A DNA stretch of 46,319 bases, from the NCBI RefSeq assembly GCF_000685035.1, contig NZ_BAYB01000054.1, forward strand, positions 1 to 46,319, written 5' to 3'. The DNA comes from Paraburkholderia ferrariae NBRC 106233 (GTDB lineage: Bacteria; Pseudomonadota; Gammaproteobacteria; Burkholderiales; Burkholderiaceae). Positions 25,602-34,372 of the stretch are shown here, piece after piece; positions within the stretch are counted from its first letter, which is position 1; the number at the start of each line of letters is the position of its first letter. The translations under genes and the position numbers were made by a program. The notes under the pieces are model-generated. The model was not told where the DNA came from. It saw only the letters and a list, made by a program, of their open reading frames with translations, and made no database searches.

Positions 25602-25865
25602 ATGTCTACCTTTGCCATCCCTGCCTCCGTGATTGTCGTCGACGTCGGTACTGTTGATCCGCATGAGCGCCATTCAATGGTTTTCGACACGTTTGCGGGA
25701 CTGGCCCCTGGCCAGGCGCTTGAGCTCGTGTCGGACCACAATCCGGAACCGATACTCGAAGAGTTCGTTGCCGAACTGCCGGACGGGTTCTGGTGGCGGG
25801 GTGAAAAGGGTCCCCACGACCTCTGGCGCGTGTTGATTGTCAAACCGGAGACGGCGCTCGATTGA
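25602..25865 (+). CDS. DUF2249 domain protein (second copy)
   Basis: An 87-residue DUF2249 domain: VIVVDVGTVDPHERHSMVFD at the N-terminus, then LAPGQALELVSDHNPEPILEEF and a C-terminal WRVLIVKPE strand. The start at 25602 has GGAG eight bases upstream. The open frame extends in phase to an ATG at 25344 with a good ribosome site, but the added 86 residues (Arg/Pro/Ser-rich) do not look like protein. It is divergent from nsrR and downstream of an NsrR-type operator, so probably part of the NO regulon; it abuts the membrane-protein gene. Confidence 0.85.
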   Translation: MSTFAIPASVIVVDVGTVDPHERHSMVFDTFAGLAPGQALELVSDHNPEPILEEFVAELPDGFWWRGEKGPHDLWRVLIVKPETALD

Positions 25866-25876
25866 CGGCAACGACC

Positions 25877-26491
25877 ATGCGTACCAAAGCCCTGTTGCGA
25901 TTTGCACCGGCCGCCACAGGCATCGCCGCGGTCCCGCTGCTCGCCTGCGCCGTGCTGACCGGTTTGGCACGCCTTGGCGTGAAGGTGCCGACGTTCGCAC
26001 TGACACGCGCAGCCTGGCACGACATGCTGATGGTTCCGGTGTTTTTCGGCGCCGTGATCAGTTTGGACCGGACGGTGGCGATAACAGCGGGTGGCGCCTT
26101 ATCTCGGACCGACGGGCACGGTGGTTGCCGGAGCCGCGCTGCTGGTCGGTGCGCCAGCGCCGGTCGTGCAGGCGTTGCTTGTGATCGCTGCTGGTATCCT
26201 GCTGGCTGTCAGCATCAAGCTGGCCTGGCATCAACCCACGTTGTTTCTGGTCGTCCTGGCCGGCGCTGCAGTCTGCTGGGCGGTCGGCAATGGCGTGTGG
26301 CTGATCGTCGGTGACATATTGGCCGCAGTACCGTGGTGGCTGTCATTCCTGATACTTACTTTTGCAGGCGCACGCCTCGAACTGACGCGTTTGCTACCCG
26401 AATCAAGATGGGGACCGCGACAGTTCGTGATCATCGCCGTGGTCATCCTTGTCAGTGCAACCGGTGCACTGTGGTGGCCCGACGGCTCCTT
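25877..26491 (+). pseudogene. membrane protein gene, frameshifted and cut by a miniature element
   Basis: A polytopic membrane protein of unknown function. The first part (RFAPAATGIAAVPLLACAVL, then LTRAAWHDMLMVPVFFGAVI and SLDRTVAI) runs to about 26080. The rest continues in another frame as PYLGPTGTVVAGAALLVGA, LAWHQPTLFLVVLAGAAVCW and LSFLILTFAGARLELTRLLP with further membrane segments. A single frameshift near 26080-26095 separates them, and the C-terminus is lost where the GGGG-type repeat begins at 26492. It follows DUF2249 closely, so it belonged to the NsrR-linked plus-strand unit. The family resembles the membrane proteins encoded with NO genes in other Burkholderiales; no activity is known to me. 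Confidence 0.7.
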
Positions 26492-26663
26492 GGGGTATTC
26501 GTACCTTTCGTGCAATTTCTGGCGGTCATCGCTCGTAGAGCCCCGTCCAGAAAGGCTTCTCGTGCTGCAACATTTCCTCGAAACACGAATTCACCAAGTC
26601 GTTGATAAATAATAATTTTTAGAGACTAACCGCCAGAAATTGCACGAAAGGTACGAATACCCC
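26492..26663. mobile_element. 172-bp miniature inverted-repeat element (TIME-like, Tn3-type ends)
   Basis: Perfect 35-bp inverted repeats at 26492-26526 and 26629-26663 begin with GGGG on the outside, as Tn3-family termini do. The 102-base interior codes for nothing. This matches the form of Tn3-derived inverted-repeat miniature elements. The flanking five bases (TCCTT left, GATAG right) do not match, so the target duplication is lost, which would follow if one end recombined with a larger relative. The left repeat truncates the membrane gene. Confidence 0.75.
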
Positions 26664-26707
26664 GATAGGCAAGCACAAGCCGCACGGCGCGCTCAGCACG
26701 GCCTCGA

Positions 26708-28198
26708 TCAACGGTCGCTGAACGTCTGGTCCACAAAGGTACGTAACTGCGACAGGTCGGTTTTTGCGTAGCCGGCGGTCGTTTGCACCGACGCGTGCCC
26801 GAGCAGAGCCTGTGCGGCCGGCAATGGTACCTGATGGTCCACCACGAGTTGCCTCGCATAGCCGTGTCGCAGCCAGTGCGGTGATGCCGATCGCAGGCGC
26901 GCAGCGCCCGCATGATCGGTTTTCTCGATGCGGTCGGCCGCCGCGATGAAGATTGCCTTCACCTCATCGTAGAGGCCGGAGCTGTGCAGCGAGCCGCCCT
27001 TAAGTCCGTGAATCAGCGCCGCGTGCTCATAGGGACTGGGCTGCGGCGGCAGCCCGCGCAGTTGCCGGTACGTTTTCAGGATCGGCACGCAGAGTCCCGG
27101 CAACGGAACCGCACGCGTCTTGCGACCCTTGCCCAGCACGTGCAGCGTCCAGCACTCGCCGTCATCAACTTCGAGCTTCGGCAACTGCGCGTCGTCGGAC
27201 CACACGAGTTCAACCAGGCGCACGCCGGCGTACCGGTACAGCGCCCAGATTGCGCGGCGCCGCGCGACGACCAGCGCGTCATCGTCCTTGAAACCTTCAG
27301 CGACCCAGGCGTCGCATGCGGCAAGCAACGCGCCCGGCAGCATCCGTTGCGGTGCGAAGCTCGTGCGCGAACGTCCGCCACGCACGAGCCCTGCAGCCGG
27401 ATTGGCGGTCAGATAGCCGGTCTCGGTCCAGTAGCGGAACAGGCTCGCGACGACCGCGAGTGCCCGTGCCTGGGTCGCTTCCGCCACCGCCCGGTTGTTG
27501 TTGTTGTCGTCGACGGCGTCATAAGCGGGCTTGCGCAATGCCTGCCGGTACGCGAGCAGGTCGTGGCGCGTGAGATCCGACAGCGGACCGAACTGCTGCG
27601 CTTCGCACCACGCGACCAGCCGCCGCAGTTCGGTCCGGTATGCACGCAGCGTATGCGGCGAGCGGCTCGCGCGATCGCGCAGGAAGAGCGCGACAGCCTG
27701 CGCGTCGTCGCCCACGCCGAGCGTGTTGGTTGCGCTCGCCACATTCGCGAAGCGTCCAGCCCGAGCAAGCCATGCGATCAAGGGTTGCGGCACCGTGACC
27801 AGCGCTGTCGTATCCCGTATCGGCTCACCGGTCGCCGCCGGCAACCCGGCTTCGGGTGAGACCTTGAAGCGCCGCCGGTGCGTGTGCAGAACGCGTTGCA
27901 GCACCACCTCCGGTGTCGGCGCATCGTCGATGGCCGCGGTGCGTACCCGGCCGCGATCCCAGTACTCGATCACGACCGCGTGATCAAGCAACTGCCGCAT
28001 GACCGCCGGATGGGCGACCTTCGCGTCGGCGAGCGACGCGTACCGGCCCCTGATCGCTGCCAGGGTCCAGCGCGTGTAGACGACGTGGCCGAGCGTGTCG
28101 GCCAGATACGCGAGCGCCGCGCCGGTGTCCGCCGGCAGCCGCCGCGGTGGCGTCATGCCGCCATCGATCCAGTCGGCGGGATTCATTGTTTTGCTCAT
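26708..28198 (-). CDS. tyrosine recombinase / phage-type integrase (first)
   Basis: A 496-residue site-specific recombinase. The SAM-like core-binding domain is around residues 165-260 (FLRDRASRSPHTLRAYRTEL, then LTRHDLLAYRQAL). The catalytic domain shows Arg in YRYAGVRLVELVW, the H-x-x-R in SPHWLRHGYARQL, His in LLGHASVQTT and the nucleophile Tyr in AGYAK. The long N-terminal 160 residues are of a type seen in transposon- and plasmid-borne integrases. The start at 28198 overlaps the KfrA-like gene's stop by four bases (ATGA). Pairing with a coiled-coil DNA-binding protein recalls TnpS/TnpT-type cointegrate resolution modules. Confidence 0.9.
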   Translation of the reverse strand: MSKTMNPADWIDGGMTPPRRLPADTGAALAYLADTLGHVVYTRWTLAAIRGRYASLADAKVAHPAVMRQLLDHAVVIEYWDRGRVRTAAIDDAPTPEVVLQRVLHTHRRRFKVSPEAGLPAATGEPIRDTTALVTVPQPLIAWLARAGRFANVASATNTLGVGDDAQAVALFLRDRASRSPHTLRAYRTELRRLVAWCEAQQFGPLSDLTRHDLLAYRQALRKPAYDAVDDNNNNRAVAEATQARALAVVASLFRYWTETGYLTANPAAGLVRGGRSRTSFAPQRMLPGALLAACDAWVAEGFKDDDALVVARRRAIWALYRYAGVRLVELVWSDDAQLPKLEVDDGECWTLHVLGKGRKTRAVPLPGLCVPILKTYRQLRGLPPQPSPYEHAALIHGLKGGSLHSSGLYDEVKAIFIAAADRIEKTDHAGAARLRSASPHWLRHGYARQLVVDHQVPLPAAQALLGHASVQTTAGYAKTDLSQLRTFVDQTFSDR

Positions 28199-29160
28199 GA
28201 TTTCCTGGGCTTCGTCGTGCCGCTCTTCAGGGTGCCCGCGGTACGCCTCGCGGTCGCGAGACCGCTGGATGCCGCTGGTGTACGACGGGCCCCCTGTGCC
28301 GATACGATGCGCAGCAGTTCGTCGAGCTGCGCATACTGGCTCGCGTTGATTGCCTTGAGGGCCAGCGCTTCGCCGACCGCCTGCTGGCGGGCCTCGCGCT
28401 CGCTCGCGAGGTCGCCTTCGAGCCGTTCGCGTTCGCCGTCAAGCGTGGCAACACGGCGCTCGGCGAACTTGAGTTGCGACGCGGCGTTTGCATGCTCTTT
28501 TTTCAGGGCCTCGCGCTGGTGGGCGGTTTCCTGCAGCAACTGTTTCGACAGCGCCTCGTAACGATGTTGCACGTCCGCCAGTGCGCCCGCGTGAGTGCGC
28601 TCAACCGTAGCCCGCTCCGCTGTCGCGGCGTCGAGTTGCGCCTGGCGTTCCTGGGCCGTCGCATCGAGTGCCGCGCTCCGGTCGAGCAGCATCGTGTTCT
28701 GGGCCCGCAGATCGGCCAGTTCGGTATCGCGTGTGGCGACGGACGCTCGAAGCTCGGTCAGTTCCTGGCGCAGCAGTTCGACGCGCAGTTCGGCATCGGT
28801 GCGCGCCGCATCGGCCGCCGCGATCGCCCGCTGTGCCTCGGCCTTCAGGCGCACCACGTCGTCAAGTTGCACGGCGACGGCCGCCTGCCACAGCGCGCGC
28901 ATCAGCTCGGCGATTTCGACGGGGATGCCGGGCATCGCGATGTCGGCGAGTCCCGCGCGCACGACCTCGGCCTCGATGGCGTTCAGCGTCCGCGCAAGGG
29001 TTGCCGGATCGCCCGCACCAAGTCGCGCGCGGAGTTTCCGTACCGACACGACCTTGCGGAAGCGTTCGCCGGTGGGCGGCTCGGCATCGCCAGCCTCGGC
29101 GAGCATCGACAGCACGGTGGAGCGGATCTGTTCGGGGGTAACAACGGCCGGACGGGGCAT
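28195..29160 (-). CDS. KfrA-like DNA-binding coiled-coil protein (possible TnpT-type partner)
   Basis: A 321-residue protein with an N-terminal KfrA-type DNA-binding domain (MPRPAVVTPEQIRSTVLSML, FRKVVSVRKLRARLGAGDPATLARTLNAIE) and a long Ala/Glu/Arg-rich alpha-helical coiled coil from about residue 105 to 285 (many AA-x-E-R heptads), then a basic tail. KfrA proteins are plasmid repressors with coiled-coil scaffolds; TnpT-like proteins of some Tn3-family transposons have the same build and help a tyrosine recombinase. The start at 29160 has an AGGAG ribosome site. A 27-bp palindrome just upstream is a likely autoregulatory site. Translationally coupled to the recombinase downstream. Confidence 0.85.
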   Translation of the reverse strand: MPRPAVVTPEQIRSTVLSMLAEAGDAEPPTGERFRKVVSVRKLRARLGAGDPATLARTLNAIEAEVVRAGLADIAMPGIPVEIAELMRALWQAAVAVQLDDVVRLKAEAQRAIAAADAARTDAELRVELLRQELTELRASVATRDTELADLRAQNTMLLDRSAALDATAQERQAQLDAATAERATVERTHAGALADVQHRYEALSKQLLQETAHQREALKKEHANAASQLKFAERRVATLDGERERLEGDLASEREARQQAVGEALALKAINASQYAQLDELLRIVSAQGARRTPAASSGLATARRTAGTLKSGTTKPRKS

Positions 29161-29170
29161 GGCGGGCTCC

Positions 29171-29197
29171 TGGCGGGAAAAATGATCATTTCCGCCA
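29171..29197. promoter_or_regulatory. palindrome upstream of the KfrA-like gene, likely operator
   Basis: TGGCGG and CCGCCA bracket AAATGATCATTT, giving a 27-bp near-perfect dyad 10 bases before the KfrA-like start. KfrA proteins repress their own promoters at such palindromes. Alternatively it is a recombination subsite for the paired recombinase. Confidence 0.55.
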
Positions 29198-29396
29198 GAT
29201 TATTTCACACATGTATAACGCTATAGAACCGCTTCTTTGATGCTGCAAACATAAATATCAAGGATAACTACTATTATCACCGCCAAACACACCCCGTATC
29301 GCCCGTCAAGGCATCTGACGCCCGGATAGGGGTCGCTTGAGAAAACGGAAAATAAAGCACGTTTAGCCGGCGACGCCCTGTCGGAAAGGGCGTGGG

Positions 29397-31103
29397 CTAC
29401 GGCGCGGCGAACGCTTCGTCCATCTGGCGGGAGCGTTTAGCCTCGTCGCTTAGCAGGTAGATCGAGGTCGTTGCGATAGAGGCGTGGCGCAGGTTGTCCC
29501 GCACGGTCGTCAGCTCCGCGCCGCGAGCAAGCGCATGGGTGGCGTGGGTATGGCGCGTCCAGTGGGGGCTGGCGCGATGCAACTTTTCAGCTAGTACGGG
29601 ATAATCGGTGCCGATGACATCGGCGGCCAGGCGGAAAAAACCGCGCATCACGAACCACAGACGGGAACGGGTGATGCCCGTTGCTCCTTCCCCATCAAAA
29701 CTCGCCAGTAGCGGGGCTTTCGGATCCCAGCGCCGCGGTGTCACTGGCAGATGCCTCTGGACGAGGTACTGTTCGAGTGCAACGCGCGCGAGTGGCGGCA
29801 AAGCCACCTTGCCGGGCTTGCCTCCCTTGCCCACGAGATTGAGCCAGTGGGCACCGCGTTCATCTATCCGGATGTCGCCAAGCCTCGCGCCGACAAGTTC
29901 GCTCGCACGCAGACCGGTTGCGTAGGAAAAGTCGAGCAGGAAGCGCAGCCGCTGCGCGGCGGGTGCTTCCCAGCCGTAGGACCATTCCAGTCCGTTGGCG
30001 ATCGTGCGAAGCAGCCCCCATTCGCCTTCCGTGAAGCCGCGCGCCGTGTCAAGTGGCGCGACACGCGTTTTGCCACGCACCTTGATACCGGCAAACGGAT
30101 TGGTAAGCACGTAGCGTTGCTCGATCAGCCAGCGAAACAGGGCGCCCAGCACGGAGAGTGCGTAGGCGGTCGAGCGGCCCGACAGGTTTCCAGAGAACGG
30201 GCGCCAGTCTGGGGCGCTGCGCGGCCGCGGCGGCCCGACCCACCGCTCGCGCGGACCGGGATGCCGCAGAAAGCTCCGATACGCGATCGCATCCTCTGTT
30301 GTGAGCGAGGACAGCGCCCGTCCACGTTCGACGATGGCCCAGAGAATCAGGCGTTCAGCCTCCTTGCGGTAGGCACGCTGCGTGGCAGGAGTTTCGTGCA
30401 ACGCGAGCCACGCGTGAACCGCGTCATAGTCGTTGTTCGCGTCAAGCGCGCAGGCCCGCCTGGGCGCCCGGAAGCTGCCGTGCGAACCATCCACCTCGTG
30501 CGGCACCCTCACCTGCTCCCATGGGACGACGACGCCCGACGTGGTCACGGCAACCAGCGCGTGAGCGCGTTCCGTCAGTTGCGGATGGGCGGCAAAGAAT
30601 GCCTCGATCTGCCGGGCACTGGTCTGGCCAAGTCCGCGCACCGTGCTCCACCAGCGGCGTCGACGCGGCACCCGCACGGTCAGGTCCGCGAGGGTCGCGA
30701 TGCCATGCGCACGCAGCACGCGCGCCGCGCGCGGCGTCAGCCACAGGCCGATGTCATCGGCGATCTGCGGTTGTGGCATCGGCAACGCACGCAGGATTTC
30801 GATCGCGTGTGCGACCGCGCCTGCCCGGGCGAGCCGGTCACCAACAGGATGTTGCAGCAGATCAGCAAGATCGGCGCGCTGGCGTTCAACGGCAAGGTTG
30901 ACAAGCTGACGGCGGATCGCGCCGATGATGCCGCGCGCCGATGCGCCCGGCGCGCGTGCGTGAGACAGGTAGCGGTCCACGGCGGCCCGCGAAGACAGGC
31001 CGGCATACCAGCCGCGCAGCGCCGCAAGCTGGTCGGCATCCGGAAACGCCAGCGGTTCGGTGGAGGCCGGGTGCGAGGCAGGCCGGGACTGACGCGTTTT
31101 CAT
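29397..31103 (-). CDS. tyrosine recombinase of the Tn3-family transposon (resolution enzyme)
   Basis: A 568-residue tyrosine recombinase. The N-terminal 200 residues are a transposon-type integrase region (LRGWYAGLSSRAAVDRYLSH, then DDIGLWLTPRAARVLRAHGI). The catalytic domain has Arg in DFSYATGLRASELV, the H-x-x-R in SPHWTRHTHATHAL, His in NLRHASIATT and Tyr in SIYLLSD. It stands divergent to tnpA with a short gap carrying a two-arm core site, so it presumably resolves cointegrates at that site in place of a serine resolvase. The start is taken at 31103 (MKTRQS); nine more codons upstream are possible. It is related to but distinct from the recombinase at 26708-28198. Confidence 0.9.
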   Translation of the reverse strand: MKTRQSRPASHPASTEPLAFPDADQLAALRGWYAGLSSRAAVDRYLSHARAPGASARGIIGAIRRQLVNLAVERQRADLADLLQHPVGDRLARAGAVAHAIEILRALPMPQPQIADDIGLWLTPRAARVLRAHGIATLADLTVRVPRRRRWWSTVRGLGQTSARQIEAFFAAHPQLTERAHALVAVTTSGVVVPWEQVRVPHEVDGSHGSFRAPRRACALDANNDYDAVHAWLALHETPATQRAYRKEAERLILWAIVERGRALSSLTTEDAIAYRSFLRHPGPRERWVGPPRPRSAPDWRPFSGNLSGRSTAYALSVLGALFRWLIEQRYVLTNPFAGIKVRGKTRVAPLDTARGFTEGEWGLLRTIANGLEWSYGWEAPAAQRLRFLLDFSYATGLRASELVGARLGDIRIDERGAHWLNLVGKGGKPGKVALPPLARVALEQYLVQRHLPVTPRRWDPKAPLLASFDGEGATGITRSRLWFVMRGFFRLAADVIGTDYPVLAEKLHRASPHWTRHTHATHALARGAELTTVRDNLRHASIATTSIYLLSDEAKRSRQMDEAFAAP

Positions 31104-31130
31104 GTTTGTCAGTTTAGTGCAAAAAGGCAT

Positions 31131-31160
31131 CCATTGCGATAAGAAGGATTATGGCAATGG
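31131..31160. promoter_or_regulatory. putative recombination core site (res/IRS) of the transposon
   Basis: Two 12-bp arms, CCATTGCGATAA (31131-31142) and TTATGGCAATGG (31149-31160), are inverted repeats with a single mismatch around the 6-bp spacer GAAGGA. This is the geometry of a tyrosine-recombinase crossover site. It lies between the divergent recombinase and tnpA genes, where Tn3 resolution sites are found, and may also control both promoters. Confidence 0.7.
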
Positions 31161-31256
31161 ATCGTATTACACTGCTGTTTTTCTGAACCGTCAGTCCAGT
31201 GGAATCGGTGCTGCAACCCGCCGTCAGCGCCATCCCCATCCTCTGTCGAGCCCACC

Positions 31257-34223
31257 ATGCCCCGTCGTTCCATTCTCTCGCCGGCCGAGCGAGACAGCCT
31301 GTTTTCGTTCCCTGACAGCCACGATGATCTAATTCGCCACTACACGTTTAGCGAGCAGGACATGTCGCTGATCAGGCAGCATCGAGGAACGGCCAATCGC
31401 CTCGGATTTGCCGTCCAGCTCTGCTGCTTGCGTTTTCCGGGCTTCGCTTTGAGCGCTGGTGTCGAGCCTCCGCCCGCGCTGCTGCGGTACGTTGCCGGGC
31501 AACTCGGCATTGCACCGTCGCACTGGGAGGCGTACGCGCAGCGGGACCAGACGCGCCGTGAGCATCTGCTCGAACTGCAGGCGGCGCTGCAACTGCGTCC
31601 GCTTACGGTGGCCGACTACCGTCCGGCGGTACTGGCACTCGTCGACCTGGCAATGCAGACCGACAAGGGCTTCGTACTCGCGCAGGCGCTGCTCGAATAT
31701 CTGCGCCGGCAGGCAATCCTGTTGCCGGGTTCGAACGTGATCGAGCGGATCTGTGCTGAAGCGGTCACCCGCGCGACGCGTCGCATCCACGACGTGCTCA
31801 CGGAATTGCTGTCGGACGGTCACCGGCGAAGACTCGACGAGTTACTGAAGCGTCGGGACGACGGCCGCATGACGTGGCTGGCATGGTTGCGGCTGCCGCC
31901 GGGCAAGGCGAGTTCGCGACAGATGCTGCAGCACATCGACCGCCTGAAAATCCTTCACGCCGTCGACCTGCCCGCGGGCCTCGACCGGCTGGTGCACAGA
32001 AACCGTTTGCTCAAGATTGCGCGCGAAGGCGCGCAGATGACGCCACACGACCTCGGGAAGTTCGAAACACAGCGCCGTCACGCAACCCTTGCGGCCATCG
32101 TCATGGAAGCGACGGCAACAGTCACCGATGAAATCGTCGACCTGCACGACCGCATCATCGGCCGGCTTTTCAATGCCGCGAAAAAGAAACATCAGCAGCA
32201 GTTCCACCGCTCGGGCAAGGCGATCAACGACAAGGTGAGACTGTACGGGAAGCTCGGCCGCGCCCTGCTGAAGGCCAGGGAAAATGGCGGCGATGCCTTC
32301 AAGGCGATCGAGTCCGTCATGTCGTGGGAGGTATTCACGAAAAGTGTCAGCGAGGCCGAGCAACTGGCCCAGCCCGAAGCGTTCGATTTCCTGCATCAGA
32401 TCGGCGACCATTACGCGACGCTGCGTCGCTACGTACCGGCTTTCCTCGAAATCCTGAAACTGCGCGCGGCGCCGGCGGCGACCGATGTGCTCAACGCCGT
32501 CAACATGATCAAGGCCATGGACAATGATGGCGTGCGCAAGATGCCGGCGGACGCGCCGACCGCCTTCGTCAAGCCGCGGTGGAAACAACTGGTCTTGACC
32601 GACACCGGTATTGATCGTCGTTACTACGAGTTGTGTGCGCTGGCCGAGTTGAAGAATGCGCTGCGATCAGGCGACATCTGGGTGCAGGGCTCACGCCAGT
32701 TCAAGGACTTCGACGACTATCTGCTTCCGGCGGAAAATTTCCAGGCGATCAGGCGGGACAATGCGCTGCCACTACCCATCACCACCGACTGCGACCGTTA
32801 CCTGAACGAGCGGCGGCAGTTGCTGGAGGAGCGGCTGGCAACCGTCAACCGGCTCGCGGCCGAAAACGGACTGCCCGATGCGATCATTACGGAATCGGGC
32901 CTGAAAATCACGCCACTCGATGCAGCGGTTCCCGAGGCGGCCCAGGCGCTGATCGATCAGACCTCGACCATACTGCCGCGCGTGAAGATCACCGAACTGC
33001 TGATGGAGGTCGATGCGTGGACCGGATTCACTCGCCATTTCATGCACCTGAAGACCGGAGAGACCGCAAAAGACAAGACATTGCTGCTCACGACGGTCCT
33101 GGCCGATGCGATAAACCTCGGACTGACAAAGATGGCAGAAGCATGCCCGGGGACCACCTACGCGAAACTGTCGTGGCTGCAGGCGTGGCACATCCGTGAC
33201 GAGACGTATTCGCAGGCGCTGGCCGAACTGGTCAACGCACAGTTCGCCCATCCGTTCGCTACCCATTGGGGTGACGGCAGCACTTCGTCATCGGACGGGC
33301 AGCGTTTTCGGGCCGGCGGACGCGCCGAGAGCACCGGACATGTGAACCCGAAGTATGGCGCCGAACCGGGCCGCATGTTCTACACGCACATCTCCGACCA
33401 ATACGCTCCGTTCTACCCGAACCTCGTGAACGTCGGCGTGCGCGATTCGACCTACGTGCTCGACGGCCTGCTATACCACGAGTCGGATCTGCGCATTCAG
33501 GAACATTACACCGACACCAACGGTTTCACCGACCACGTTTTTGCATTGATGCACCTGCTGGGCTTCCGGTTCGCGCCCCGCATCCGCGATCTCCACGACA
33601 TGAAGCTGTACGTGCCTGGCAGCGTGAAGGACTATCCGGCGCTTCAGTCGATGATTGGTGACGCGTACAACGAGAAGGCAATCCGGCGGAACTGGGACGA
33701 GATCCTGCGCCTGGCGACGTCGATCCGGCAGGGTACCGTCACCGCTTCATTGATGCTGCGCAAGCTCGGCAGCTATCCGCGGCAGAACGGCCTCGCCGTT
33801 GCGCTACGCGAGATCGGTCGTATCGAGCGTACACTGTTCATCCTCGACTGGCTGCAGAACGTCGAACTGCGCCGCCGCGTTCACGTCGGCCTGAACAAGG
33901 GCGAGGCCCGCAATGCACTTGCACGTTCGGTCTTCTTCTACCGGCTTGGCGAAATCCGCGATCGCAGCTTTGAGTCGCAGCGCTACCGTGCAAGTGGCCT
34001 GAATCTGGTCACTGCCGCAATCGTTCTGTGGAACACCGTCTACCTCGAACGGGCTGTCCACGCGATGGTCACACGCGGTACCCCGCCCGATGCAGTTTTG
34101 TTACCGTATCTCTCACCGCTTGGCTGGGAGCACATCAACCTGACGGGCGATTACGTGTGGCGCGAGGACCAGAACGTGCGGCGCGGTGGATTCCGGCCAC
34201 TGCGTCCCGCCCGGGACCACTAG
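31257..34223 (+). CDS. tnpA: Tn3-family transposase TnpA
   Basis: A 988-residue transposase of normal family length. The DDE triad can be placed by motif: Asp680 in STSSSDGQRF, Asp753 in HYTDTNGFTD and Glu883 in LNKGEARNAL, with spacing (73 and 130 residues) close to that known for Tn4430 TnpA. Other family blocks are HTHISDQYAPFY-like YTHISDQYAPF, LLGFRFAPRIRDL, LRKLGSYPRQNGLA and the C-terminal LSPLGWEHINLTGDYVW. The N-terminal DUF4158 region (residues 1-170) is intact. It recognises the 35-bp ends at 29329 and 44657. No frameshift is seen, so the transposon is probably still active. Confidence 0.97.
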   Translation: MPRRSILSPAERDSLFSFPDSHDDLIRHYTFSEQDMSLIRQHRGTANRLGFAVQLCCLRFPGFALSAGVEPPPALLRYVAGQLGIAPSHWEAYAQRDQTRREHLLELQAALQLRPLTVADYRPAVLALVDLAMQTDKGFVLAQALLEYLRRQAILLPGSNVIERICAEAVTRATRRIHDVLTELLSDGHRRRLDELLKRRDDGRMTWLAWLRLPPGKASSRQMLQHIDRLKILHAVDLPAGLDRLVHRNRLLKIAREGAQMTPHDLGKFETQRRHATLAAIVMEATATVTDEIVDLHDRIIGRLFNAAKKKHQQQFHRSGKAINDKVRLYGKLGRALLKARENGGDAFKAIESVMSWEVFTKSVSEAEQLAQPEAFDFLHQIGDHYATLRRYVPAFLEILKLRAAPAATDVLNAVNMIKAMDNDGVRKMPADAPTAFVKPRWKQLVLTDTGIDRRYYELCALAELKNALRSGDIWVQGSRQFKDFDDYLLPAENFQAIRRDNALPLPITTDCDRYLNERRQLLEERLATVNRLAAENGLPDAIITESGLKITPLDAAVPEAAQALIDQTSTILPRVKITELLMEVDAWTGFTRHFMHLKTGETAKDKTLLLTTVLADAINLGLTKMAEACPGTTYAKLSWLQAWHIRDETYSQALAELVNAQFAHPFATHWGDGSTSSSDGQRFRAGGRAESTGHVNPKYGAEPGRMFYTHISDQYAPFYPNLVNVGVRDSTYVLDGLLYHESDLRIQEHYTDTNGFTDHVFALMHLLGFRFAPRIRDLHDMKLYVPGSVKDYPALQSMIGDAYNEKAIRRNWDEILRLATSIRQGTVTASLMLRKLGSYPRQNGLAVALREIGRIERTLFILDWLQNVELRRRVHVGLNKGEARNALARSVFFYRLGEIRDRSFESQRYRASGLNLVTAAIVLWNTVYLERAVHAMVTRGTPPDAVLLPYLSPLGWEHINLTGDYVWREDQNVRRGGFRPLRPARDH

Positions 34224-34372
34224 CGTTAGCCTTTCCTGGTGGAGTGTTATGCGCGGCAACTGTCCTAAGTAAGCTGGCCGAGCGGTAGCAGTGCGGCCAC
34301 AAGGAGACAGTCGACCTGGTGACGTAGATCGGTAACCATCTGTCTGCGTCGACTGATCAGGGAGCATCGAAC

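Noticed and set aside
26626..26913. A minus-strand 95-codon frame at the end of the first recombinase
   Set aside because: It overlaps the recombinase C-terminus in another frame and begins in it; no independent evidence.
29751..31142. A 463-codon plus-strand open frame opposite the tyrosine recombinase
   Set aside because: The recombinase on the minus strand has all catalytic motifs; the opposite frame has none.
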